A stretch of 64,000 nucleotides of DNA from Ahaetulla prasina (taxonomy: Eukaryota > Chordata > Lepidosauria > Squamata > Colubridae). Below the pieces are notes generated by a model. It saw only the letters and a list, made by a program, of their open reading frames with translations, was not told the origin of the DNA and ran no database searches. This document shows, piece after piece, positions 41,130 through 51,375 of this stretch. A program made the position numbers and the translations under genes. The stretch lies in NCBI RefSeq assembly GCF_028640845.1, contig NC_080540.1, forward strand, positions 284,586,524 through 284,650,523. The letters run 5' to 3'. Within the stretch, counting starts at the first letter, position 1, and each line of letters starts with the position of its first letter.

Positions 41130-42470
41130 CTTTAGGTCCTCAGAAGATCTTCTCTAGGTCCTCATTCTGTGAAGGACCTTGGAGTACTCATCTCAAATGA
41201 TCTAAGCCCCAGAGCTCACTGTAACAGCATTGCCAAAAAGGCATTAAGAGTTGTTAACCTAATCTTGCGAAGCTTCTTCTCCAGAAATACTTTACTGCAA
41301 ACTAGGGCATACAAAACCTTTGCTAGACCAGTTCTCGAATATAGCTCATCTGCCTGGAACCCGCACTGTATATCGGACATTAATACAATTGAGTGAGTCC
41401 AGAGGTATTTCACGAGAAGAGTTCTCCACTCCTCTGTTCACAAAAGAATACCTTATACCACCAGGCTTGAAATTTTGGGCTTAGACAACTTAGAACTACA
41501 TCACCTTCGGTCTAACCTAAGTGTAGTACACAAAATTATCTGCTACAACGTCCTACCTGTCAATGACTACTTCAGCTTCAACCACAATAACACACGAGCA
41601 CACAATAGATACTGTTCTGTCCTCCTCGCCTCCATCCGAACGATGGCTTAATTAGCCGGCTCTTATCAGCTCTGACAGCAAAAGAGCCAGCATCTGCCAA
41701 GAGCCCTCGTTAGCTGCCAAGACGCTGATGAGTCACAACCTTCAGCTCTAGTCAATCAGTGGATTTGCCTGATACAAGGAGACACACCAGCTCTTGCTGC
41801 CTTTTATATCCTGTGGGGTGTGGCTCCATGACTCAGCACTTCCTAGGCCTGCTCCTCCCCTGCTTCTGTTGTTCCCTTCTCTCCTGCCTACGAAACCTAG
41901 GATTCAACCATGCCTGATTGCTGTCAGCTGGGTCTGCAGGCGTGGCCGGGGGGGGGGAGTCAGGGAATGGAAGCCTTATTAGTTCTTCCACCTGGCCTGC
42001 TTCTGGCTCCTAGAGCTGAGCCAGGGAGGCCGGTGCTTCCGAGGTAAGTCCTGACGGCCCTTCCCCCTCACTGTCCAAGTCACTTTCTGGCAGCAGGCCT
42101 GGCTCCAAGGCACTTTCGGGCATGGGGCCAGGTTCGGGGGCTGGAGCCACAACAGATACAAACTTAAGGTAAACCGCTCCAAACTCGATTGCAGAAAATA
42201 TGACTTCAGCAACAGAGTGGTCAATGCCTGGAATGCACTACCTGACTGTGGCTTCTTCCTCCAACCCCCATAACTTTAAGCTTAGACTGTCTACTGTAGA
42301 CCTCACCCCATTTCTAAGAGGTCTTTAAGGGGCATGCATAATCGCACCAGCATGCCTACCATCCCTGTCCTACTGTCCCCATTTATTCGTATCCATATCC
42401 TGTATTCATAATCATGTTTATACTTATATCTGTTATTTTATACACGTTTGACAAATAAATAAAAATAGAT
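41130..42470 (+). pseudogene. CR1-type LINE 3' part, split by a solo LTR
   Basis: Two pieces, 41130-41612 and 42155-42470, are continuous when the LTR at 41613-42154 is removed. The first encodes a late RT segment (KDLGVLISNDLSPRAHC, then ARPVLEYSSSAWNPH). It has a TGA near 41395, and the frame is not continuous. The 3' UTR ends GACAAATAAATAAA. The same family lies antisense at 54783-55345. Confidence 0.85.
41613..42154 (-). mobile_element. Solo LTR with 5-bp TSD (GATAC)
   Basis: On the minus strand begins TGTTGTGGCTCC and ends GGACAGAACA. TSD GATAC at 41608-41612 and 42155-42159. Shares with 19177-19749 the block TGCTGAGTCATGGAGCCACA and a TATA box (TATAAAAG, 41801-41808 complement). No internal genes. 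It inserted into the CR1 LINE. Confidence 0.88.
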
Positions 42471-42507
42471 ATTTAAACTCAGCAGAGGTCTGTAAAAGAA
42501 CTGCTGT

Positions 42508-42570
42508 TGCCATGCACCAGAGACAAATTCCTTGTGTGTCTAATCAGACTTGACCAAATAAAGTATTCTA
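42508..42570 (+). mobile_element. L3 LINE tail fragment
   Basis: CAAATTCCTTGTGTGTC, ACTTGACC and AATAAAGTATTCTA match the L3 3' terminus. Confidence 0.7.
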
Positions 42571-43125
42571 CTTAGAACAAGAAAGCCACCATAGGATCTT
42601 CCATCCTTACCTGCCATGAGTGTTTCAATGTTGTTGGTACTTTGGGATTTCCGAATCTTACCATAGCAGATTGATCTCTCAGGATGTCACTTAAGCAAAT
42701 GTAAGTCCTCAGAAACCAAAGATGGAAACATATCTGTCTCCTTTCATTTCCCTGCAGCTTGTACCTGGTGATACGCAGCTCCCGGCAAAGAGGTAACAAT
42801 GATATCTTCAAAATAGATAGTTCTGTCCTCCGTGCGGTTATCTAGACCCCTTTCAAAGGTTGTTGGGATATATTCTATTCCCTTTGATGGTCTTGGGAAC
42901 TGAGAGAATTGGCAGGAGCTCCACCTTTACATAATTCATATTAAGAAAAAGGGCTGACATCCGCCAAAACTCCTAAAACACGATGCTCCAAATCAATATT
43001 GCTTAAGTATCAATCTCATATTCCTGAAGTCACAGAGGAGCACGCAAAGAACTATTACAAAAATCAATAAGCATCTAATTCAATTAAGATATTTCTACTC
43101 TGTTTCTTCCTATTATTACTTCTAA
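42571..43125. other. Nothing recognised
   Basis: No gene or clear repeat. Confidence 0.4.
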
Positions 43126-43128
43126 TTC

Positions 43129-43498
43129 AGTGGTGGAATTCAATTTTTTTTTTACTACCAATTCTGTGGGAGTGGTTTGGTGGATATGGCAGGGGAAGGA
43201 TATTGCAAAATCTCCATTCCCACCCCACTCCAGGGGAAGGATACTGCAAAATCCACATTCCCTCCCCGCTCCTGAGGGAAAGATATTGCAAAATCTCCAT
43301 TCCCACCCCACTCCAGGGGAAGGATACTGCAAAATCCACATTCCCTCCCCGCTCCTGGGGGAAAGATATTGCAAAATCTCCATTCCCACCCCACTCTGGG
43401 GCCAGCCAGAGGTGGTATTTGCCGGTTCTCCGAACTACTCAAAATTTCCACTACCGGTTCTCCAGAACCTGTTAGAACGTGCTGAACAGCACCCCTGC
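43129..43498. mobile_element. hAT-like element containing a 42-bp minisatellite
   Basis: Ends CAGTGGTGGAATTC and AGCACCCCTG; flanks TTCTAATT and CTTTTAAT match in 6 of 8. The interior (about 43191-43400) is five monomers of about 42 bp, alternating between two forms (TCTCCATTCCCACC and TCCACATTCCCTCC), i.e. an 84-bp higher-order repeat. Because 42 is a multiple of 3, all six frames stay open by chance. Confidence 0.8.
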
Positions 43499-43629
43499 TT
43501 TTAATTTTTAAAAAAGTTTCTCACCATATAAAATATAGAGCTTTTAATCTTTTGTTCTAATTTAATTGTTTTTAGCACTTTTTAACTTGTTATTGAACTT
43601 TTTAACTTGTTATTGACTTGCTATTGAAC

Positions 43630-43806
43630 AATTGAGGCAAAAGAAGAAAGGGACAGCAAAGAACGAGGTGATTGGATGGAGTCACTGAAGCAGTCGACGT
43701 GAGCTTATATGATCTCCTGGGGATGGTAGAGGACAGGAAGGCCTGGAGGAAAGTTGTCCATGGGGTCGCAATGGGTCGGACATGACTTCACAACTAACAA
43801 CAACAA
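43630..43806 (+). mobile_element. Bov-B LINE 3' end
   Basis: GGATGGAGTCACTGAAGCAG, GAGGACAGGAAGGCCTGGAG and tail CACAACTAACAACAACAA. Confidence 0.88.
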
Positions 43807-44099
43807 ACTTCTTATTTTATTGTAAGCCGCCCAGAGTTTTAGTATCAGTGTATTAGTAACATAATTACTAATTATAACTATTATTATAATTACTCACTTT
43901 GTTAGTGAGATGGACAGCATAGAAACTTAATAAATAAATAAAATGAAATGAAACATGCACCAACAAATTAAAACATCAAATAAAGTAAAATAAAGCAAAT
44001 CAAAAGATGACATTTATCCCTTAGCTGTGAGATGTTCAGTCTACCCAAATATGGTAAATATTGTGGAGGCAAAACATGGACATAGGGAAGTGGTAGGAG

Positions 44100-44969
44100 C
44101 AGGGGTGAAATCTAAAAATTTTCCCTACCGGTTCTGTGGGCGCGGCTTAATTGGTGGGCGTGGCTTGGTGGTCAGATGACTGGGTGGGCGTGGCCAATAA
44201 CAATAAATAATAAAAATAATAAACAAAGTATAAAAAAACAATGAGGTACCAAAAACCAACTTTCACACTTTACACACACACAACTGACACACACACACAC
44301 ACACACACAATACCACATACAGCTTTCTGAGATTTTGTGTGTCTGTGTAGTTAGAGTGAAACACTACAGAAGCACACCAAATCTCAGAAAGCTGCACAAA
44401 TATTTTATTTTATTATTTTATTTTATTTTATTGTGGACTTCAATTCCCAGAGTTCCTCAGCCAGGCAGCATTAATTACTCAGCGGTGAAATAGATTAGCT
44501 AAGTTTAGATTAGTTCTGCCTGGTGCTAAAAGCGAAACTGGGGCTTTCCGGCTGTGAGAAAAGCCATGAGGTCGATCAGTAATCAGGTAAGTGTCTTAGA
44601 CTCTTTTAAAAGTAGTTTTTCTACATGTTTTCTACAGAAAACATGTTTTTTAAGGTTCTGCTGATGAGGAACTCAGGTAAGATCCCCAGAGTAGCCTTTA
44701 ATTTTTTTATTTATTTTTAAGTTTAAAGGCTGCCGATCGCAGCTGAGGGGCGGGATCCTCAAAGGCTTTTTTTTACTTTTAAAGGCAGGTTTCGGCTGAA
44801 GCAAAACCTTCTTTTAAAAGTAAAAAAAAAAACCCTCTGCTGATGGTGTGGCTCAGCAGAGGCAGGGTGGAGTGGGGCCAGGGATTTTTGCTACCGGTCC
44901 TCCGAACCAGCAGCCGCCATCGCTACCGGATTGCGCGATCCCATCCGATCCGGGAGTATTTCACCCCTG
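44100..44969. mobile_element. 870-bp hAT-type non-autonomous element, TSD GGTAGGAG
   Basis: Ends CAGGGGTGAAATC and GAGTATTTCACCCCTG. Perfect TSD GGTAGGAG (44092-44099, 44970-44977). The interior has CTACCGGTTCTG/CTACCGGTCCTCC, a CA repeat (about 44272-44310) and no transposase. Confidence 0.92.
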
Positions 44970-45093
44970 GGTAGGAGATGTGCGCACAGCAGGACACTGT
45001 TGGATTTACAGCTGACATCTTTTCAGATCACAAGTCTTTAAACCCATTGATATATTTTCTAAAAAGTTAGCCAAACAGAAACTAGGTTCAAAG

Positions 45094-45407
45094 CAATGGT
45101 ACGATTCAAATAATTCAACAACTGGTTCTCTGCCCTAATCATCAGCTGTGTGTGTGTGTGGCCATGATGGGTATGGCCAGGGGGTGTGACAGGCAGAACC
45201 TGGCCTCCCTACAGCCTCTTGGGAGCAAAAATGGGCCACTGGGGGGGGCACATATCCCTGTGCCCCATTTTGGGCCTAGTAGGCCTCCCTGCACTTACCT
45301 GGGAGCCAAAATGAGGCACTTGGGGACTCCTGGAAGGGGAGAGGCCATTCAGCAATTTAACAACCGGTTCACCCGAACTGACCCGAACCAGCTGAATCCC
45401 ACCACTG
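45094..45407. mobile_element. hAT-type MITE, TSD GTTCAAAG
   Basis: Ends CAATGGTACGATTCAAATAA and TGAATCCCACCACTG. Perfect TSD GTTCAAAG (45086-45093, 45408-45415). It is a longer relative of 1901-2037. Confidence 0.9.
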
Positions 45408-45734
45408 GTTCAAAGGGCAAAATATGATTTGGATTTGCATAGGTTTACACATAGCACCTTAAACTGTATATGTCACTGCTTGCAACTGTGTGTGCCAGCT
45501 GCAGAAAGCAGCTGCACAACCCCAGGAAAAGATCCAGTTGGTTTCAGGTGTTTCTCACATATGCTACAGCCATGTTATCTGAACCATATTTTGCTTTTTG
45601 AGTTCAGAGTTCTGCAGAACTGTAAACTGGTGGTTTTGCGGAGCCTTTAACCTGCCCTTTCTTTGACATATGGCAGAACATAGAATTATAGACATGATTA
45701 GACAATATGCCTAAGACACCAACCAACATTTTGG

Positions 45735-45975
45735 TGTGGCACCAATTATAGAGAAGATGAAAGAAGGCTGGTATGGACATGTCCTGAGAGCAGCACCTTC
45801 CACCATGGCCAAGACTGCCTACCAACTAGAAGTCAATGGCCGGAGACATCACAGGCATCCAAAACAGAGATGGCAAGACACCAACAAAACAAAGATATGC
45901 AAGACACAGCTGACTGGGCAAAGTGGCGTTCTATGATCCAAAAAGCAGACCCTACACTAGGAAGAAGAAGAAGAT
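45735..45975 (+). mobile_element. RTE-like LINE 3' ORF fragment
   Basis: Reads IIEKMKEGWYGHVLRA ... QRWQDTN with a GAAGAAGAAGAAG tail, a typical non-LTR RT end. The family assignment within RTE is tentative. Confidence 0.55.
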
Positions 45976-46104
45976 GATTAGACAATATGCCACTGAAGTA
46001 CTGCCTACTTTATGTGCACCATAATGTGGTTATACTCCTTAAACAACCCTATCACTGGCCGTTGTATGGAGTCACGCACAGATATCAGGGGCTTGAAAAG
46101 TACA

Positions 46105-46620
46105 GGTTGTTCTTGACTTGCAACAGTTCATTTAGTGCAGGGATGTCAAACTTGATTTCATTGAGGGCCGCATCAGGGTTGTGTTTGACCTCGGGGCCTG
46201 AGTGGATGTGTCCAGGGTCGGCGTGTCCAGCTCAACGTCATACGTGTTGGTGCCTGTGGTGGCCCGAGGACTCTGCCAGCAAAAATGGAGCTCCGTTTTC
46301 ATTGGCAGAGGGTTGCACGAGGCTGTTGCAGCCAAAAACGGAGCGTGCAACCCTCCCGAACTCCATTTTCAATGGCAGAGGCACCACGGGCCAGTCCTTC
46401 ACTGTTTCCAGGGCGGCCCTGCAGGCCAGATTTAAGCACCCTGTGAGCCAGATCTGGCCCATGGACTTTGAGTTTGACAAAAGTTAGTGACCAGTGAAAA
46501 AAAAAGTGACTTATAACCGTTTTTCACAGTTATGATCTTTCCCCATGATCATGACCATCATCCAACAGTTGGACCCATCACCATTGTAACAGAGTTCCTT
46601 CCCCAAACTGATGGTCATTG
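46105..46620. mobile_element. MITE interrupted by hAT element
   Basis: CAGGTTGTTCTTGACTTGCA (MITE start) is cut at TTTAGTG. A hAT element (46138-46483, CAGGGATGTCAAACTTG ... GAGTTTGACA) intervenes, and MITE sequence resumes with TTAGTGACC and CATGATCATGACC. Confidence 0.7.
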
Positions 46621-48160
46621 TCTTCTTCTCTTTCCATCCACACTTCCCAGACTTCTCAAGCGAGCTAGGCCTTTCTATAATGCATCCAGCGAATCATACT
46701 CTGTACTGCTGAATTTCAAGGAACATCTTGCAATACCATTTTTAATAACGAAAGTCTGAATTTTAAATTAACAAGCAAGCTGTTACATAATTTCTAATCA
46801 ATGCAAAACTGAAAATCCCAGGCTTTCTGTACCCCTGAGTATCTTTCTGCCTACCAAAAAGAATTTCTTTGCAGTTTCAAAAGAGCTGGAATCCAGTCTA
46901 TCAACACTTAGATCACAATCTGCTAATCTCCTTGTTTAAGAGGGCCCAAGACTATTCCTGATGTTAAAAGAGGCACACAGATGAACAGGCCGTCATAAAG
47001 AAGCAGCACTTTAATCCATTCTGATTAAGGAAAATGTTATTTTTCTCGTTTTCAGAAGCTCTATTCGGCTTTTTTTTTTTTTTTTTAAAGGTTAGATGTT
47101 TACTTTTACGTTGGACGTTTGGGTTTATGTCTTTGTACATATTTCTGTATTGTGTTTTTCATGCTTGCTTTATGTGTAGAATTTTTATAAAGTTTGCATT
47201 AAAAAAAACCCTAAACCCCTAAACCCTATAATGCTGAAAATGAAGGATCAATAATTAAGCCTCCCCCTCCCATTTTTTTCCAGCTTTGATCCTTTATTAA
47301 TTTGATAAAACAAAAGTAAAGCAGAAACAATGAACTGACAAATACTATTTTAAATACTAAACCAAAGCCGAGAGGTTTATTTCTAACCTAACCCTAATCT
47401 TTATCCCTACTTTGTGGGTGGGGGGAAGTGGGGGGAGAGGGAAGGGGTTATTTGTCCATCTCTTCATTTATTTAATATCGTAATTAATTCTTTATTTCAC
47501 CACTAGATGTCACTAAGTGCACAGAGCATTTGGGAAATTGCTCTCTTTTGCAGAGTACCTATTTCTTTTTGTTCATTTCCTTACTACCACAGCCAAAATA
47601 AAAATAAAATAAAAATTGGGCATTCCAATACTATACTGGAATAAGAATTTGGAGACTACAATATCTTTAACAGAGAGTTACATTTGGGTCTGAAGCGGAG
47701 ACTAAGAAAAACCGAACTTCCAATTGCCTCTGTACTTGATATTGTTATTTTTTTCCCCTGAAATCTGGGTCCAAAAATGAAAGTCTATGTTATCAAAAAG
47801 CTTTTGAAGAGGTTTTTTTAAAAAAAATAGAAGCAGCTGTCAGAGCCCCAAAGTGCAACTCAGGTTATAACTTTACTACTCCAAATGGCTACAGAAAGGA
47901 AGAACAGATTCTGCCACCTAGTTTATAAACCATCTAATTTTATGCACAGTGAAAACAGTAGCCCTCTTTAAGCAGCAAACCAGTGCAAGAATATAAATGA
48001 CAGGGTGTAAATCTGTTATATATGTATAAAATAGAAAAGAGGAATCTGTATGCTCGGTCCTGTCCCTATTTTTGTTGGTCAAATCTTTGGATCCAGAAGA
48101 AAATTTGTATGTACACTGTTTCTTCTCACGTAGGTTACACATTTTACAGATAGTTAATAT
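46621..48160. other. About 1.5 kb without a gene
   Basis: Short telomere-like words (CCCTAAACCCCTAAACCCT near 47209-47227; CTAACCTAACCCTAA near 47380-47395) and a CTCF-like CCACTAGATGTCAC (47500-47513) are the only signals. Confidence 0.4.
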
Positions 48161-48161
48161 G

Positions 48162-48681
48162 GTTTAGAATAGAATATAATTCTTTATTGGCCAAGTGTGA
48201 TTGGACACACAAAGAATTTGTCTTTGGTGCATATGCTCTCAGTGTACATAAGGAGAATAAAATACATTCATCAAGAATAAAAAGATACAACACTTGGTGA
48301 TAGTCAAGGTTACTAATAAGCTATCAAATCATACTAGGAAACAAAAACAATATAAATTGAAAGATGCAAGTGACATGGTTATAGTAATAAGTGGGAAGAG
48401 ATAGATACTAGTAAGGAAGAGAAGGATAATAGTAATACAGTCTCAGTAAATTATTTGACAGTGTTGTGGGAATTAGTTGTTAAGCAGAGTGATGGCATTC
48501 AGGAAAAAACTGTCCTTGTGTTTAGCTGTTTTGGTGTGCAGTGTCCTATAGCATCATTTTGAGGGTAGATGTTGAAACAATTTATGTCCAGGGTGTGAGA
48601 GGTCTGTAGATATTTTCACAGCCCTCTTTTTGACCCGTGCAGTATATAGATCCTCAATGGAAGGCAGGTTGGTAGCAATTG
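48162..48681 (-). mobile_element. 5'-truncated CR1/L3-type LINE end, antisense
   Basis: TTATTGGCCAAGTGTGATTG at the left (3' end) through GGAAGGCAGGTTGGTAGCAA at the right. One tail monomer only. Confidence 0.88.
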
Positions 48682-48942
48682 TTTATAAACCCATGTATGT
48701 TATTCTGTAAACCTGAACAACTTTCAAAGGGCAGAGCAGGCTCTGCCAAATTCAGTCTTATTTTCACTTCTACCTGCCCGCCCAACTTGTCATCCCCTTT
48801 CTCCCCAACTGATTGAATGTTCAAAGAATTTCCTTTTAAACAAGCCTGATTCTCCCCCCCCTTTTTTTGGAGGGGGGAAAATAACATCCTTAAAGGAGAA
48901 CAAAAGAAAATAGGAAAAGTGTAAGAAATTGGATCAAGAGAA

Positions 48943-49262
48943 ATAGAATAGAATAGAATAGAATAGAATAGAATAGAATAGAATAGAATAGAATAGAATA
49001 GAATAGAATAACAGAGGTGGAAGGGACCTTGGAGGTCTTATAGTCCAACCCCTATGTAGGCAGGAAACCCTATACCACTTCAGACAAATGGTTATCCAAC
49101 ATCTTCTTAAAAACTTCCAGTTTTGGAGCATTTACAACTTCTGGAGGCAAGTTGTTCCACTGATTAATTGTTCTAACTGTGAGGAAATTTCTCCTTAGTT
49201 CTAAGTTGCTTCTCTCCTTGATTAGTTTCCACCCATTGCTTCTCGTTCTACCCTCAGGTGCT
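48943..49262 (-). mobile_element. CR1 LINE 3' end with AATAG tail
   Basis: GAATA repeats (48943-49008) are the expanded antisense ATTCT tail. They are followed by GGAAGGGACCTTGGAGGTCT and the CR1 3' UTR, truncated at GGTGCTTTGGAG. Confidence 0.9.
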
Positions 49263-49266
49263 TTGG

Positions 49267-49333
<67 letters not shown>

Positions 49334-49545
49334 GAAAGAAAAAGAGAGAGAGAGAGAAAGAAAGAGGAGGGAGGGAGGGAGGGAGGAAGGGAGGAAGGAA
49401 GGAAAAGAAAGAGAGAAAGAGGGAAAAAAGGAAGAAGGGAAGGAGAGCGGGAAGGAAGGAAGGAAGGAAGGAAGGAAGGAAGGAAGGAAGGAAGGAAGGA
49501 AGGAAGGAAGGAAGGAAGGAAGGAAGGAAGGAAGGACAGAAAGGA
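49263..49545 (+). repeat. 280-bp pure-purine microsatellite (GAAA / GGAA)
   Basis: GAAA repeats, then GA and GGGA variants, then about 24 GGAA repeats. The + strand is almost entirely purine. It abuts the truncated end of the CR1 copy. Lysine/arginine/glutamate-rich frames are compositional. Confidence 0.95.
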
Positions 49546-49559
49546 AAGCTAATTCATCA

Positions 49560-50150
49560 TTCTGTTCCAAAGACTAGAATCAGAATCTGAAGTCTAGAGG
49601 ACTGTTCATCTACAATCAAATTTAAAATAATTCTTTGACGAAATCTTCCTCCATTTTCTTTCCCTTTGTGTTTCTCTGTCTCTTTCTCTTCTCCTGCAAA
49701 CCTGGTTCCCCCCCCTCCACTTTATTATTAGAAGACTTGAGAATGTCTTTAGAATTTCTCTTGTTTGCATTTTGGACATTATTATGGAGTTGGTGGATAG
49801 AATCTCAGCTGGGACTGTTTTTCTGCGTCATGCTTCCCAGTCATCTGAAATTTTCCTGGCTGCCTGTATTTTTCACAATCGGAAAAAAGGATAACATCTA
49901 CTCTGATCCTGCAGGACACACATGGAGACATTACTGTGTCCGTTTCTAAACAGCATATTTTAAGAAACCAGAAACAATAACACCAGAGAAGAATGCCAGG
50001 ACCTCTTAGTTTTTCCAGCACAAGTCAAAAAACTTACTGATATTGGCTGCTCTTAAAAGACTAAATCAATCTGGTTGGTATTCAGGTGGGAGGCCATGAA
50101 AATATCCATGGGCTATAGGCTAGCCCAGGACTCTCCCAACTTGGCAACTG
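49560..50150. other. Nothing recognised
   Basis: No gene or clear repeat. Confidence 0.4.
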
Positions 50151-50156
50151 TAAGTC

Positions 50157-50375
50157 TTGTATCTATGGAGATTCTCAGTCATCCAAGTCATGGTTGTCCC
50201 AAAGGTGCTTTTTCAAGAGGAAAGTCCAGTTGCCTCCTGAAAAAGCACCTTTGGGACATGTAAGACCTGTGGACTTCAACTCCCAGAATTTCCAGCTTAC
50301 ATGGATGGTTGAGTAACTCTGAGAGTTGAAATCCACAAGTCTGAAAGTAGCGAAGTTTGGAGTCCTCTGGATAAA
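50157..50375. repeat. Two short fold-back repeats side by side
   Basis: 50157-50262 shares TCTATGGAGATTCTCAGTCA and CCCAAAGGTGCTTTTT with 2080-2140 and folds back on itself. 50268-50375 is the ACTTCAACTCCCAGAAT fold-back family. No hammerhead core is present here. Confidence 0.6.
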
Positions 50376-50504
50376 CTACCAATTTAAAAGAAAGTATGCT
50401 GGTAGAAGGCAATAGTAAGTTACTTTCACTGGACATAAAGATATCATTAAATCACTAGGACTGAATTTGACCTCAAGAAGAAGTTACTTTTAGATTCCGT
50501 TTAA

Positions 50505-50700
50505 ATGTTAGGAACCAGTTTGGTCTGGTGGTTAAGGCACCAGGCTAGAAACAGATTGTGGTTTCTAGTCCCCCCTTAAACATGAAAGCCAGCTGAGTGA
50601 CTTTGGTCAGTCTTTCTCTCTCAGCCCAACTCGCCTCACAGGGTTATTGTTGAAGGGAAAATAGGAGAAGGAAAGCATATAGATGCGATCACTATCTTGA
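50505..50700 (+). mobile_element. tRNA-related SINE
   Basis: TTTGGTCTGGTGGTTAAGGC head, GAAAGCCAGCTGAGTGACTT and GGGTTATTGTTGAAGGGAAA body. Same family as 24425-24620. Confidence 0.7.
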
Positions 50701-50706
50701 GTTATT

Positions 50707-50746
50707 TGCAAAAGAAAGAAAGGAAGAGAGAAAGGAAGGAAGAAGA

Positions 50747-50840
<94 letters not shown>

Positions 50841-50842
50841 CT
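50707..50842 (+). repeat. Purine microsatellite (GAAA / GA)
   Basis: GGAA, GA and GAAA runs with an uninterrupted purine strand, directly 3' of the SINE. Confidence 0.9.
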
Positions 50843-51000
50843 TAACAATAGAACTAGTTGCTGAGGGAGATAATGAATTCTCGTTCTCTGGATATCCAGA
50901 CCTGGATGCCTTAATTTGGACTCCTACACTACAATTTGGGCACATAGTCTAATGACCTCTAGAAACTCTATAATTCTAATGTGATGAATAGCCATGGATA

Positions 51001-51363
51001 TAAGGGACGCGGTGACTCAGGGGCTAGGACGTTGAGCTTGTCGATCAAAAGGTTGGCAGCTCAGCGGTTCGAATCCCTAGTGCTGCCGTGTAACGGGGTG
51101 AGCTCCAGTTACTTGTCCCAGCTTCTGTCAACCTAGCAGTTTCGAAAGCACGTAAAAATGCAAGTAGAAAAAATAGGGACCACCTTTGGTGGGAAGGTAA
51201 CAGCGTTCCTTGCACCTTTGGCATTGAGTCATGCCGGCCACGTGACCACGGAGATGTTTTCGGACAGTGCTGGCTCTTCGGCTTTGAAACGGAGATGAGC
51301 ACCACCCCCTAGAGTCGGCAATGACTAGCATGTATGTGCGAGGGGAACCTTTACCTTTACCTT
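51001..51363 (+). mobile_element. Full-length Sauria-type SINE with 12-bp TSD
   Basis: tRNA-like head with box B GGTTCGAATCC (51066-51076), conserved body (CCGGCCACGTGACCACGGAG, GCACCACCCCCTAGAGTCG) and ACCTTT tail shared with Bov-B, which is thought to supply its reverse transcriptase. TSD TAGCCATGGATA at 50989-51000 and 51364-51375. Confidence 0.93.
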
Positions 51364-51375
51364 TAGCCATGGATA

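Noticed and set aside
43084..43504. Multiple long frames on both strands
   Set aside because: A minisatellite period of 42 bp keeps all frames open; no coding evidence.
47206..47230. Plant-type telomere-like CCCTAAA words
   Set aside because: Only two or three imperfect units; too short to be an interstitial telomere.
49070..49590. Lysine/glutamate-rich and serine/phenylalanine-rich frames
   Set aside because: Translations of GAAA/GGAA repeats and a CR1 end.
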